Below are positions 37,401 through 49,950 of a stretch of 64,000 bases of DNA, piece by piece. Numbering within the stretch: position 1 is the stretch's first letter; each line of letters begins with the position of its first letter. The position numbers and the translations under genes are program-made. Below the pieces are notes generated by a model that saw only the letters and a list, made by a program, of their open reading frames with translations, did no database searches and was not told the DNA's origin. The DNA comes from Cercis canadensis (Eukaryota > Streptophyta > Magnoliopsida > Fabales > Fabaceae), in assembly GCA_003255065.1 (NCBI GenBank), contig QAOA01005839.1, forward strand, positions 509,877 to 573,876. Direction: 5' to 3'.

Positions 37401-39518
37401 TTATTATCCTTTCGGACAGCCTGAGAAATCAGAAAATCCAAGAGATAACTTAGAATAAATGTTTTCTTGAGGCAGTTCATGTGAAAAAGAAATAAAATAG
37501 AATACCTTATCTTAAAAGATTGCACATCCTAGAATGCCTTATCTTAAAAGAGTGCACATAAAGTCCCTCTAATGGGGATATAATTTCTTGAGTGACTATA
37601 GCTCAGACAAGTAGGAAATTATAATGGAGACTATACAATGAAAAAGAGTGTTGCATGTGTAATTTTTCAATATAATGAACTGATATTTTAAGCTTAACAA
37701 CAATGATCCCTAGCCCACCCCTTCCCATGTAAAAAATAAAAATTTCTGAACTTCAAAATAGCTGAGATTTTCAATCCCCAATCTTGCACATCGGTTCTTT
37801 CTTCCCTGCCAATACCATACTCAATAAACCAAACAGCAATCATAGTCAGAGCATATGACCAAGTAACACAGATGAGAAGTGCAATGTAAAGAAAACTTTT
37901 AAGTCAAAAAGAAAACAAAGAATTATATAATCTACAATAGACTATGATTGACTAAAGCTAGAAGTATAAGTGTTGAAAATACAGTGTTGGATTACAAGTT
38001 TCAGCTAAACGCCTAAAGGCCCCAAACCATTGTAGAATCTCCATAATAAAGAAAAAGAGCATGTATATTTCGCTTCCTTCCTCTATTTTTCTTTTTAAAG
38101 ATTTTATATAAACCATATTGACGACTCTGACTGATATCAACAATATGACATAAATGCTCTCCATGTAATGTGACACAAAAATCTGATCACCATAGAAATG
38201 GCTGTGACACCATAATAGATGGAATAAGCATGAGCTAAAACAGACATGAAAAAGAAAATATACATTAACTGACCTCTCTAACATCATCAATAGTGTGCGA
38301 TCTTAGTGAAATATTAGCAAACGTCTTCATATTCAGCTTTAGCAGATCATTAACCTTCACAAAACCATCACTCCGCATATTCAAATTCAGTTCAGAAGCC
38401 ATATGGCGCAAAATCCTTGTCCTGAAAATATTACAACAGAAGCATAGTTCTAGAAATTTCAAAAACTCAACTGTCTACAATCAACATAACATAGTTACAC
38501 TACCTTAATAGCTACAAGCATTCAAAATTGTTTCATAAAACTGATTTTGCTTTACACAAGAAGCAAGGAATAGTACAACTTAGTTAAGTCAAATCACAAA
38601 GTTTTATTCTATTGCTGAAAAGGCCAGAAGAGTATAAAAATTTGAACTTTTCTTTTTCTACCAAAGAGAATGCAGGTACAAAATGGTGATCCTATGGAGC
38701 TGAATACCCAAGTGTTTCTGTTACATACTACACAAACAATGAGGTATCTACACGAATTTCCTGTAACCAGGCATATTATGACTTAAAACCAGACTCTACT
38801 CATCTCTTTGCAAAAATTCCTTCTAGGCAGAAAAGGAATAAGAATGTCTCATTTTACTTTTAAAAGAAAAAACAATGTCAAGATAAATAAAATTATAACA
38901 GGGGTCTGCTAGTTCTTACAGGAGCCTACCAAGAGCATCAACTTTATCTTTTGCAGAGCCACTTCCACTTCCTCTTCCTCCACTACCACGCCCCCTCGTT
39001 CTTTCTCTATAATTCCGCATCTCCAAACCTCTAGTGCCACCGCTGCACATAAAACCCACATTACAGAAACCATAAAAGTTTTTGCTTGATTCCCAGGAAA
39101 CAGAACCCAATCCTGCAATCATAGAATTTCCAGCATTTTATTGAGGAATAGGGAGGGGAAAAAAAATCGAAGTACTCATTCTCGCAAAAATTTGAGCTTT
39201 GACAGAAACAAACATGGATTTGCAAGATTTAAGAGGAAGACACGAGAATAACGTTCTTAAGAATAGAAAATACAAAAAGTAAAAAAATCGATTTTTTTCT
39301 CCAGAAGATAAAGAATTGAGCAAAGAAAAGCACCTTCGATTGGAATGAGCATAAGATGAGAAGGAAGAGCTATTGCTGTCCTTGTGGGTGTTCTCCATTA
39401 GAGCTGGGGCAGAAGACCTGAGTATGGGAGATGATGGAGAGATGGTAGGGACTCGTGGAAGAAAAAGACGAAAGTAGCGTAAAATAAGACTGGTGCTCTT
39501 GGTCACTGAAGCAAACAT
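34487..39518 (-). CDS. tRNA 2'-phosphotransferase (Tpt1/KptA family)
   Basis: Eight exons join in frame to 301 aa: 39518-39334, 39042-38920, 38421-38274, 37420-37331, 35832-35778, 35661-35539, 34803-34747 and 34611-34487, all GT..AG. The enzyme moves the 2'-phosphate left at the splice junction of tRNA onto NAD+, the last step of tRNA splicing. The family core is complete: GRLLTRILRHMASEL with the Arg-His pair at residues 108-109, LLIRANQGHTVT with Arg174, VCVHGTYKNNL, and GMRRDVNVLIFLDVR with Arg244/245. Residues 1-38 are rich in Arg, Ser and hydrophobics with few acids and may be an organelle transit peptide; a second in-frame ATG (MENTHKD) would give a cytosolic or nuclear form. An Arg/Gly/Ser tract (RGRGSGGRGSGSGS) precedes the catalytic core. 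Confidence 0.93.
35990..36420. repeat. probable transposon remnant in intron 4 of the phosphotransferase gene
   Basis: The segment carries short direct repeats (GGAAATTACA twice). It also has the run ATACTGTTCACACTATTGCA followed by further CTACTGT/CTACAGT variants, a text style common in plant retroelement ends. No coding sequence survives. The family is not identified. Confidence 0.3.
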
Positions 39519-39731
39519 GAAGAGGGTGCACTTGCTCTAGGCTCGAAACGAAACTCAACCGAATGCCGGTGCAGGGGGTGGCGGAAGAAGACGATAGTGA
39601 TCCTGTGTGATACGGTGTACGGTTTGCAGTCGTAAACGACACTTTTGTTTTAGCCATAGGTAAACGACAGTAGTATATTACAATTTGTCGTCGTCTAAAA
39701 AAGGTAACTTACTTTTATTTTAAAGGAAAAG

Positions 39732-40285
39732 TAAAATTGATTGTAATTTTGGTCTCTTATTTTAATGATTTAAACTTTTTGATTCTTCTTCTTTAAAAAT
39801 TAACTATTAAGTCATTCTATATTTATAAAATGTATAATTTTGGTCCTTTTATCTTTAAATCAAAATTCTTAGGTTTATTTTAAAGTGTAAAGTTCTCTAA
39901 TTCATAATCTCATCATTCAGATTGAAGAGCTACGTCTTGTGAACCTCCCCACTAAATTTCAGCTCGATCTAACGGTGGGACTCAACCCAAAATACAAAAA
40001 TCATAAATTTTTATCTAACCGAAGATTTAGACTCATTCACCGTTAAATCGAGCTAAAATTTAATGAAGAAGTTCACAAGATGTAGCTCTTCAATTTGAAC
40101 GGTGTGATTATGAATCAAAACACCTTAAAATAAACTTAAGAATTTTGACTTAAAGACAAAATAACTAAAATTATACATTTTATAAATCTAGAGAGACTCA
40201 ATAGTTTATTTTTAAAAAAGATAGACCAAAAAGTTTAAATTGTTAAAATAAAAAGACGAAAATTACAATTAAGCCTTAAATTTTA
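39732..40285. mobile_element. foldback (long inverted-repeat) element
   Basis: The two halves are inverted copies along almost their whole length, about 260 bp each, meeting near 40005. Matching landmarks are TTTATAAAATGTATAATTTT, TCAAAATTCTTA.GTTTATTT and TTGAAGAGCTAC.TCTTGTGAAC. Identity is around 85%. There is no coding capacity. It resembles a non-autonomous DNA element with very long terminal repeats and lies 215 bp upstream of the phosphotransferase start codon, on the promoter side. Confidence 0.85.
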
Positions 40286-40357
40286 CATGATGTGCAGTTT
40301 ATTTTTTAAGAGTTTCAACTATGAACCTATGAATTATAAAATGTATACAGAACGCTC

Positions 40358-40472
40358 ATATCATGTACTATCGTCCAAAATTGGATAAGAATCCNATATC
40401 ATGTACTACCGTCCAAAATTGGATAAGAATCCCCATATCATGTATTACCGTCCAAAATTGGACAAGCATGTG
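40358..40472. repeat. three tandem units of 37-40 bp around an N
   Basis: Units with the text ATATCATGTACTATCGTCCA and AAATTGGATAAGAATCC start at 40358, 40396 and 40435. The single N at 40395 separates the first two. A real tandem array and an unmerged contig overlap are both possible. Confidence 0.75.
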
Positions 40473-40971
40473 AATTCATTTAATTCTTTTTTTATACTAA
40501 TTAGATAACATATGTGATTAATAAAACAAAAATACACTAATTATGTATTTATTATGTTTGTTTTTATTTTATATATAAAAAAAGAATTAAGTAAATTATG
40601 AGTTTCACACATGTTATTTTTATTCAATTTTGAAGGATAGTCGATGATATAGGAATTCTATGTACATTTTCATAATTTTAAAATTTTTGAGAATAAAATG
40701 CTAATCTTGGGTTTAAGGCAATAAAATGCATGAATCAAGATTGAAGACATATATATATATATTATATAGCATCTATTGCCGTTCTCAAACAATGAACACA
40801 TTCAATGATGCAATCCAAAACCATTTTGCTTTCTCATCAAAACCAATATCCGAATTATGGAGTTGTCTAAATTAATAAACACATCTCAAAATCAAATCTT
40901 TTCATTCATCAAACACAAAATGGCATCATCAAAAAACTCAAACAAAAATTGGAGTCAAATGAACATAGTCA

Positions 40972-41266
40972 ATGCTTCAAATTTATAATCTCATAACATT
41001 CCCGCAAACAAACTTGGCATCCTTCTACTTAAACCTTGTTTATTTTATCTCATACTTCATATATTTTATGTTTCAATCACTCTCCAACATTACAAAACAG
41101 AGTATTCCTATATTTTTTNATGCTTCAAATTTATAATCTCATAATATTCCCGCAAACAAACTTGGCATCCTTCTACTTAAACCTTGTTTATTTTATCTCA
41201 TACTTCATATATTTTATGTTTCAATCACTCTCCAACATTACAAAACAGAGTATTCCTATATTTTTT
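40972..41266. repeat. 147-bp direct duplication split by one N (probable assembly artefact)
   Basis: Bases 40972-41118 and 41120-41266 are the same apart from one difference that I can see (CATAACATTCC against CATAATATTCC). The lone N at 41119 lies exactly at the join. This is how two overlapping contig ends look when joined without merging. Confidence 0.8.
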
Positions 41267-41313
41267 TTGACAATGAAAAAAAATAAAGATCCCGTACATC
41301 ACTCTCTCTTTTT

Positions 41314-41336
41314 CTTCTTCTTCTTCTTCTTCTTCA
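41314..41336. repeat. (CTT)n microsatellite
   Basis: About seven CTT units lie just 3' of the kelch F-box gene, within its probable 3' flank. Confidence 0.85.
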
Positions 41337-41405
41337 TTTTTCTTTTCGTTTTTTTTATTTTAACTTTTAGGTAGAATCTTATATCACTCTTGGCAATTTG
41401 CATCA

Positions 41406-42452
41406 CTAGATCTCAACGCAGCAGCCTGATTGAACAAAACCGGAAAATTCATCAGGTACGCTGACCCTACCCAACTTACAATTTTGCCCTTCCTTGTTCT
41501 CCGAATTTTCCACCAAATAGAACCGATGTGGTGCCTCTTGGTATTCAGCTCCAGCCACCAGAGCCCGTGATCCCAACGTGACCCCACATACCCCAACTCG
41601 GACCCCCGAGTCCAACTCGCTCCAACTCACCAATTTCCCATCCTTCCCATTCCCCACACAAGATCTGGGGCACCGACCCGCCTTCCATACCCCTTCAACA
41701 CTCCTCCATTGACCCGATCCGAATCCATAAACATCGGCGGTCCCCTCAAACATTCCCTGCCTCTCCGTCGCGTACCCACTCACCACCCAGAACTCGTCGC
41801 CGACAACCATTCCCTCGCACTCGTCCCGTTCCTGACTCATCGGGTTCAACTCAGTCCACTCGTCCCTTCGCACATCGTAAACCCACGCCGTTCTCAGCGC
41901 GTTCTTGTTCTCGTCGTGCCCGCCGGCGACATAGACCAGACCCTGAAAGGCTCCGATCGCGAAAAACGAACGTTTCGACGGCATATCCTTCCCTCGCCTC
42001 CACTGACTCGTTCGAAAGTCGTAGATAAACAACTGAGTCACGGGCTCGTAACTCACTGGGTCCCATCCACCCATGACCACCAGTTTCCCTTCACAGCTAG
42101 CCGATTGACAGAACAGCGGCAACCCAAATGGGTAGTCTGGAACCGGATCGAGCCGCTCCCACGATTGACTCACCGGGTCGAACACGGTGATTCCGTAACT
42201 CGGAGACCCAGTTGGTTTTTCACCATTTTCAGCAGGTAGAGCTTGAACCAGACAAGCCACTTCACGGGTATGACCCGACTTCTTCCTCTGATAGTAAAAG
42301 TCATCGCTTTCGAGCAAGTGCCGCCATTGACGACAGACCCGGATAGCAACCGGGTGAGCTGAGTAAGGCAACCGAGTCAAGCACTCGAGTCCGAGATCGT
42401 CCGGTAACCCGGTTACTAACTCGGTAAACTCAGTTTTTCTGGTTTTTTCCAT
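41406..42452 (-). CDS. kelch-repeat F-box protein (KMD/SKIP20 type)
   Basis: Single-exon gene, 348 aa from the ATG at 42452 (MEKTRKTEF). The open frame extends 31 codons further, but only to a GTG, and that stretch overlaps a TATA box, so it is leader. The F-box lies at about residues 13-55 (LVTGLPDDLGLECLTRLPYS...VCRQWRHLLES) and would bind SKP1 in an SCF ubiquitin ligase. Kelch repeats follow (GKLVVMGGWDP, IYDFRTSQWRRGKDMP, GLVYVAGGHDENKNALRTAW, YDVRRDEWTELNPM). The layout and F-box wording match the plant KMD/KFB-PAL group, whose members target type-B response regulators of cytokinin signalling or phenylalanine ammonia-lyase for degradation. Which substrate applies here cannot be told from sequence alone. 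Base composition is clearly more GC-rich than the surroundings. Confidence 0.9.
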   Translation of the reverse strand: MEKTRKTEFTELVTGLPDDLGLECLTRLPYSAHPVAIRVCRQWRHLLESDDFYYQRKKSGHTREVACLVQALPAENGEKPTGSPSYGITVFDPVSQSWERLDPVPDYPFGLPLFCQSASCEGKLVVMGGWDPVSYEPVTQLFIYDFRTSQWRRGKDMPSKRSFFAIGAFQGLVYVAGGHDENKNALRTAWVYDVRRDEWTELNPMSQERDECEGMVVGDEFWVVSGYATERQGMFEGTADVYGFGSGQWRSVEGVWKAGRCPRSCVGNGKDGKLVSWSELDSGVRVGVCGVTLGSRALVAGAEYQEAPHRFYLVENSENKEGQNCKLGRVSVPDEFSGFVQSGCCVEI

Positions 42453-42532
42453 ATTTAGACAAACCCTTGCACTAAAATTTTGTGCTGTTTTAGATTTGCT
42501 TACTGATTGCAGAAGTGAGTGTGAAAGAAGAG

Positions 42533-42540
42533 TATTTATA
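42533..42540 (-). promoter_or_regulatory. TATA box of the kelch F-box gene
   Basis: TATAAATA on the minus strand, 80 bp upstream of the chosen ATG. Transcription would start near 42505, giving a leader of about 50 bases and excluding the upstream GTG as a start. Confidence 0.7.
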
Positions 42541-42599
42541 GACACTCACCGTTAGATAACAAAACCATTTACCGCGTCTCATATGCTGCCACGTGGATA

Positions 42600-45500
42600 A
42601 TCAATCCCGGAAATATCAAAGATTAAAACCCTTCTTCATTTCCTGATAATTTAATCTGATTTTTCTTATTTTTTACTATTTTTGATAAATTTGGGAATTA
42701 CTAGCAGAGGATAAGGTTGCATTTAATTACGTGTACACTGGGACACAAATTGATCAGAACGGATGTGAGGCTGACACGTGGTAGCTAATGGATAAGCGAC
42801 AAAAATAAAAAAATTTATAATTTTTTCTTCCAGAAACATGGGCGAGAGAGAGTCGAAACTTGATAATTATAAGATGGGTACTTCAATGCTGCCGTTTATT
42901 GTCTTTGCAAATCCATAGAATCCAAAATTAATAAAGGTAACCAATAATAATAATAATAATAAAAGTAAATATTTTTCCATTACAAAAGTTCGAATGGCAT
43001 AAGAATTTTTTTAATATATTTAGTCTAAATTTAATTTTAAATTTATTTTTTTCAGATTATTATTTTTGTTATAAGGAAGTGTAGTATATTGAGAAGAAAA
43101 AAAAAGAGTATACAACAATAATAGTAATAAGGAGTAACAAGATATATAATAATAAAAACAGGGTTATTTTAGCAAATTAAGAAGGTATCAATAAAAGTCC
43201 ATAAAAATAACATTATCTTTTAGATTATTAGATGCTACAAAACAAGAGGTTAGACTATTTTCTTTTACAATTTCACTTTATCTAATCATAAAAAGATTTA
43301 AACACAAAAATTTAACAATTAAATATAGAGTGGTTAACCACTAGATTATTCCCTCTCTAGACATTATTCTTTGTATGTGTACATAATTGCAATCCATACT
43401 CTTTCTATAAAAACAAATACTATAAAATGTTATAAAATGTATATAATTGAAATAATATATGGAAGGCTTGACTTATAGAAGTAAAGAAAAAGAGGGGACC
43501 AATTTAGGGTTGAGGGTGATATGGAGGAGTGACAAGTAGTCTAATCAATTGAGATGGTTATCCTTGAAACCAACAAAAGATTGTGAAGACTTATCACACC
43601 ATGTTATACGCCTTGCACACATGGTTTGGCTAAGCAATTTGGTAATTTGGCAATTAGCAGGATCAATTATTTAAGAAAATAATTACAGGGGCCCACTTTT
43701 ATTTTTATATTTTTTATTTTGTAATTACTCTTTTCAAAACATATAGTATGTATAAATTCAATTTAATTATCTTTTCTCTTATTTTCTTATTTTTTTTATT
43801 TGTTTCTCAAACAAAAGTAAAGACAAAAAGAGGGAGTACTTTTATAAATTGAGAGTGGAAGTATTTTTAAAAAAAAAAAAAGATTCTTTTGTTATGATTA
43901 GATCTCATGTAAAAAAGAAGAATAAAATTATAAAAATTTGAATTCATGAGTGGGACATAATCTTTTATTTGAATGGTATTTTTATGTCATAAGAATATGT
44001 TATAATTTTTAAATTTTGATGTTGAAATGATTGATTTCAATATGAATAGGGTCAAATCTCATTTAATAGCTTGGATTTAAGGTTATAAAATTTATTTATA
44101 AGGTATTTCATATGAATAATGCATTTAATTCTAACGTAACATAACTATTCTTAAATTATTAGTTTATCAAAAAAGTCAAATCATTTTTAATTTTGATTAT
44201 GACTCTAAATTTAAACACAAAATTTATAAATTTTAAAAATAATTTTAATATCATTTAATCTCTCGAAATATTCCGAAAAAAGAAAAAGCATCACTTTCAA
44301 TATTTATGTTTATCCCATTTGTCAAACTACCGGAGAGCCTTTAAAATATATACATAAAAGAATGAAGTTATCATTTTCTTTCTTATCTAAACAATTCAAA
44401 TGAAAACTTCTAGAAGGTGTCCCTCTTATTGATATGATTTTTTTTTATCTTTTTAGTTATCATTTGAACGTTAGTCACAATCTTTGAGCCAATAGGATCA
44501 CATGCACCACGCACAGCACATGTTACTACACATACAAGGTTCCATCTTTGGGCCAAAAGGAACATTATTTATTTATAAGTTTATTGTAGCATTAGAGCTG
44601 AAGCAAATTATATTATATAGTAATTACATTTTAGCAAAGTATATTATATAGTAATTAAATTTTAGGTAAGGTAGAAATATTTTAACATACCCACAACTTT
44701 AATAATTTATCAAGTTCTAATGTAAATAGCACTACAAAAAAATAAGCCAAGTTCTGATGAAAATTTTCTGTCACAAAATAAAATTGCCATTGGATAGAAG
44801 GAGAGTCATGTGCATTGCAAATTAAGTTGCGACAAAAATAAAAATAAAAAAATCCTTCCATTAATAGTAACAATATTACAATCATGGAACTTTTTTGTAA
44901 CACACTATGTCAATTTTTTTTATTTTATTTTACAAATGTTATAAATTATTTGCTATAGATGTTTTTCATCACTAATGTTGAATTTTGAAAGTATTTATAT
45001 TTTTTTTATAAAAAAAATATAAATCAATTGAACTCCCTTGCTATTTGAATCAATCCATTAGTATATTATTTGTATTTTTTCTTTGATAAACAATTTTTAT
45101 ATACTTTTATAAGTTTTCGTTGAGGCCAATGACATATCTGACCTTGAAATAAAGTTGTCTTCATTTTCCTTAAACTTTTACTTACCAAAAAAATTATGTT
45201 CTTTGGATTTGAAACTGGTATTTAACATGTACATAGGAAACACTCTTTAATTTAGAATGAAGATCAAATCCAAATTCTCAAGGTTCTTTTTTTTTTTTTT
45301 TTTTTTTTTGGATTATTGATGAATCTAAAAATTTGTCATTTGTATCTCAACAATAGTTTTCTACGGGATTCAATAATTGAAACAATTAGTTCTAGAATGT
45401 GGGCCGCAATTTTTAATAAAGAAAAGGATTATATATGAGATTGAAAGATAGTCTAGAAACAAACGCAAGTTTGGCAAAGTCTACCATATTTTAACAGTGG

Positions 45501-48500
45501 AGCTAGCGAAGAAGTCATTCTCATTTTGAATTTTAGAAAATACCATAGACATTGACATTTGCCTTATCTAGAACGCATGAGGGGACAAGAGTGACTCCAT
45601 GAGTACTTTTCATAGGACTCTCCTTCTCTCACTTGGAAAAGAAAAAAAGTGAGCAATGAACTTAATTAGATAAGTTAGCATTTTAATTCCAAGAATACCT
45701 CTCATTTGTACATCAACTTTCTACTTTTTGCACTTTTTTCAAGTTGGCCAAGTTGAAAAGTGATTATCCAAAACAAGATGCAAATTGCTAATTGCTAATT
45801 GCTAATTTGATGGGGCTGATTCTCTTGTCTCAACAAAAACGACAAAAATAAGCAGCAATCTCTATTCCTATTCGTCAAGATTGGTATTATGTAATCCTCA
45901 TCAACTATGACTCACTACGAATCTCTGTCTTACCCTAAAGACTGAAAATCTGACATAGAGGACAAGCAATAGTGATAGACAAACATGTTTTATAAACCCC
46001 TTTTAATGCATTAATCGAATTTAGCCTCTGTAGCTAACCCAATTTTGTTGTTTTTCCTAGTTTTTTCTTGACCAGTTTTCTTCATGAAATGATTATATCT
46101 TTGGCCCCAAAAAAGGAGTGATTATCGATAATGGTCAACTAGTCAATAATTTAAAGGGCATGTTAATGCGTTAATTGTGGATCCTATCACTTTTTCACAC
46201 CACATGTATTTCCGACCATAAATAGTGAGCTCCCTTTGATTTGAAATTCTAATTCAGATACAAGGAAAATAAAAGCCTTTGCTTGAATAGAAAATTCATA
46301 TTTTCCTAAATGCTTAATTAATTAAGCCGTACTCCTATAAACACAAAAATATAAGTCTCATATGCATAGGTTCTACAAATAACACCCACTCTTTATGAGA
46401 ATATTATTCAAATTGTACCTTAAAATTTTTGCCCAACTATAACTATTAGTGGTAGGGGCCTATCTCCTTTATGAAGGGTATGTCCAAGTTTGAACCTGTG
46501 TAGGGCCAATTTACCCCAAAGGGCCCCATTCCCTCATCTCCCAATCCCCTATTTTAGAATGCCAAAGAGAGAAAAATTTAAAGACTCAAGTTAATATTTT
46601 ATAGAATTCAAATTAAGTTGAGTGATATTAAGATCGTTCTAATAATTTATGAATTTTGTGTTTAAATTTAAAGTCACAACCAAACTAAAAAAAAATTAAT
46701 GAAGCTAGAAAGTCATCTCATAGGCCATGGGAATATCCATTGTATCAGCAAAAAGCAGGTGAAGGAGACACAAAGGTAGAGGATATCGAAAAGTAAGTAG
46801 CAAGCATCAATAATTGTTGATTAGCAAAAAGCTAAAAGATAATTTAAGAAAACATTTACGTAGTTGTGGATCTTATCAATGTTCACATATGAAAATCATA
46901 GTTCTCCGCCAAGGAGCCGCATACTTTAGCTGCTATTCTCACAGTTAACCCAAAGTTTTCGTTTGTTCAAACTGAAAATCAGACACAATAGTAAAAGAAA
47001 AGCCTTCGTTTGAATAGAAAATCGTAATTTCTCAATGATTAAATCAATTAAAATTCAAGCTAATATGTAAATAAAAAAAAAAAATTCAAGCTAACACTTT
47101 ATAGGATTCAAAATAAGGAATTAGGACCTCATGCTTATTAGTGTTTGCAGGGTGGTACTGCGGTTCTCATTAAGATTTAGGACCTCATGCTTAAGCAAAC
47201 GAGAGTTAATTCAATTAATAAAATCTAAAGCAGTTTGTTTGTAAGGTTTAAGTTCGAGTCTCACTCTTAACAATTCCTTTTTAGTAAACAATTTGTAAAT
47301 ATTTTTATAAGTCTCATTGAAGCATATGACATATCTTGACCTTAAAATGAGCTAACCTCTCCTTACCCTAAATTTTTTTCCAACAAAAGAAAAAGACCTC
47401 ATATTTATTAGTGTACATGAGAGCCAATTTTAATGGAAGTTACATACATAAGGAGATCAGTTTCCTTCTTATAAATCCAATAGTCAATATTGAAGTAACC
47501 GTCCAGAGAAACCAACTAAATCAATCAATCATTAATTAATAGCTGCATTATTGATACTTATATAACTAGGCTTGCCTAATTTTATTTTTAACCCATAAAC
47601 CTGGCCTGACACCAATATTTTGGCGGAGCAAAATTTATTAAATTTGGAGTGAGTCATCTCTGATTTCAATGGTTTTACTATAAAAGCATCAACAACTGTA
47701 ACTTTGTGTAAAAGAAGAAGAACACTTTGAGAACTTCATTTTTTTTGTCGAAGTGAGACATCAAATATAAAATTTTCTTCTTTCAAAAAGAGCCTTGTGG
47801 CGATATAATCTACAACCTAATTGGCTTGCCTAAATTATCTTTGATACATGATTTAATGGATTATAAAAGATTTTGGTCGGCAAAATAAATATGATTGAAT
47901 ATAATTTTACAAAAACTGTCCTGCTTTTTTTGAGAAAAAATAGCATGGAGCCCATTTAGAAAGGAGTCGAAGACTCAATCGTCGGTATTGGACGGTTGTG
48001 AGATGGCGTTGTTCCGCTCATGGGCCCTGGAAGATGACACCATGTCTCTAACTTGCGCCTTTAAATTGAATTGTGTTAATTATTCTAAACGTGGTTGCAT
48101 GTGGTTTAAAAAAAATTTGAACCACAAGCATGAAGCAACAGTTTCCACATTTTCGTCTGTTTCTATCTATTCTGATTTTGAACACATTTAAACCACAATT
48201 TCCCTATGATGAAATGAATCAATCAAAAGACAATCCTCAATTCCTTAAGCTCCTCAGCACTCTCCTATTTCCAGCACATGGTTACATGAATATTCATACG
48301 GCTTTTCTCAATCAACCCTTTTTTTCTTTCTTTTTGGAGATTATGAAAATACAGAAACCATGCTACATTCAACCTCTCTAATCCAAACAGTTCATGTTGG
48401 AATTTTTCCATAATATCGGCCGCCACTCATTATATTTCTATTTTCTAAAAATTGGATTGAATGTTTTGATCAGTAAAGTTCAATGTGATGATACAATTTC

Positions 48501-49950
48501 GGTTTAGGTCGATCCTATGGAAGATATAGAATTTGTTTCTAAGGTAGATTCTTTGATAAGAGGCCCAATTATATATATACTAGTTGCAAATCCGTGCAAT
48601 ATACATATAGCTAAAGCAGAAGGGAAAGAAGACCTGTGAAGAGAGAGACAAAAAATAGAAAAAACAGCATAAAAAAAGGAAGCGAGTATAATTTTTAAGT
48701 TAATATAGTGATATATTTATTTATTTAGGTTAGATCTCTCTCCACTTCATATAACTAATCACACACCACTTCAGAGTACATAATAAGAATAGAATTCTTA
48801 ACATCGAACACCCTAACCCCATTAAAGATGTGTCATTATATTTACAAATAATTAGCAATGATTTATTTTGTGGAAGCATTACTTATTTGATAGTGATATT
48901 TTTGGTGGTTAAATTAGACAAAAGCCTTTGGAGCCATTAAGTTAATTGAATGATACAAACGTACGTTGTATGGCATTGAATATCTAATGGGATGTGACTT
49001 TAGGAGAGGTGGACCATTCTGACCGCTTTCCTAAACATGGATCACATGAATTAGAGCAAAGATAACCATTACCTATTTTCCTCTTTTTGTGTGTGTGTAT
49101 GCATGGGCCAAATCCAGCCCGGGCCCATGGAAAACGGGTAATGGGTCATTGTTCAGGTGGGCTAGATTCAACCCTGGCCATGGCCCATACCGTGTCCAAG
49201 TCATCCCTAGCTTCCGTTTATGATTTTCTGCTAGGGTGGGAAGGTTGGGCCAGTTCTGTCTTTAGCGTTTTTAATTTTCCAACAAAAAAGGCCTTTTATC
49301 TTTATTAACCAAAAATAAAAAGAAGGGAAAATTATTCCTAGTTGTAGAAATTCAGAGGAAAAGGTGAACCTTATTTCCAATTAGGTTATATGTACTATAT
49401 TGATTATTGACTATTCTATATGTTATTATATAAAATATGTGATTATTTTATTTATTATATGATTAAATATGAAAAGAATAATCATGTATATAAATGATAT
49501 AAGCACTATTTTATTAATCTCTTAGAATATGATAAACATCTTATTATTAGCATAGTATAAATATTAGCAAAAGAAAAAAAGAAGACTTGTAATAGTATAA
49601 ATACATTTTAGTCATTCTCTAATGTTGTATTACTATTTTACCACTCTGAATCCTCTTTGCCACATCACATCAGCAGCCGTTGGAGTCCAAATCACAAGAA
49701 ATCCCAAGAATTGAGGGAATTGCGTCATGGCAGACGTGGTTGGAAGATAAATAGACAAGATATATTACATTTATGATTTCCTTAAAGCTGAAAGGGACGT
49801 CCATACATTTAGGTAGAAAGGATGAAGCTAAATATTAAATTATAGTTCCCTACTTTCCTGTTCTTCTCGAAGAGAAGAGAATCTGCAACATTTGAATTAC
49901 CAATTTGAACTAAAATATAAAGAATCTTGGAATATTCAATTTCCCAACTT
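42600..49950. other. 7.4-kb AT-rich gene desert
   Basis: No credible gene in this long spacer. It contains an AAT microsatellite (about 42945-42962), tandem copies of TATATTATATAGTAATTA around 44610-44665, a poly-T run (45288-45310), and three TTGCTAA units at 45786. At 44730 a CACTACAAAAAAA motif resembles the end of a CACTA transposon but has no clean partner. Around 47230-47275 a TTCGAGTCTCAC stretch resembles the B box of a decayed tRNA-derived SINE. Promoter elements of the polyamine transporter's neighbours are not evident here. Confidence 0.6.

Noticed and set aside
40358..40472. Array-like 37-bp units, considered as a CRISPR
   Set aside because: Plant DNA, only three units, no spacers of even length, and one boundary is an assembly N.
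41709..42239. 176-aa open frame on the plus strand
   Set aside because: It is exactly antisense to the kelch F-box gene. The GC-rich coding sequence keeps the opposite strand open by chance; no known motif.
44730..44905. CACTACAAAAAAA as a CACTA transposon end
   Set aside because: The possible other end (TTTTTTGTAACAC) matches only over about 9 bases and no target duplication is visible.
47140..47280. SINE with a tRNA-like promoter
   Set aside because: Only a B-box-like TTCGAGTCTCAC is seen. No matching A box at the right distance, no tail and no flanking duplication.
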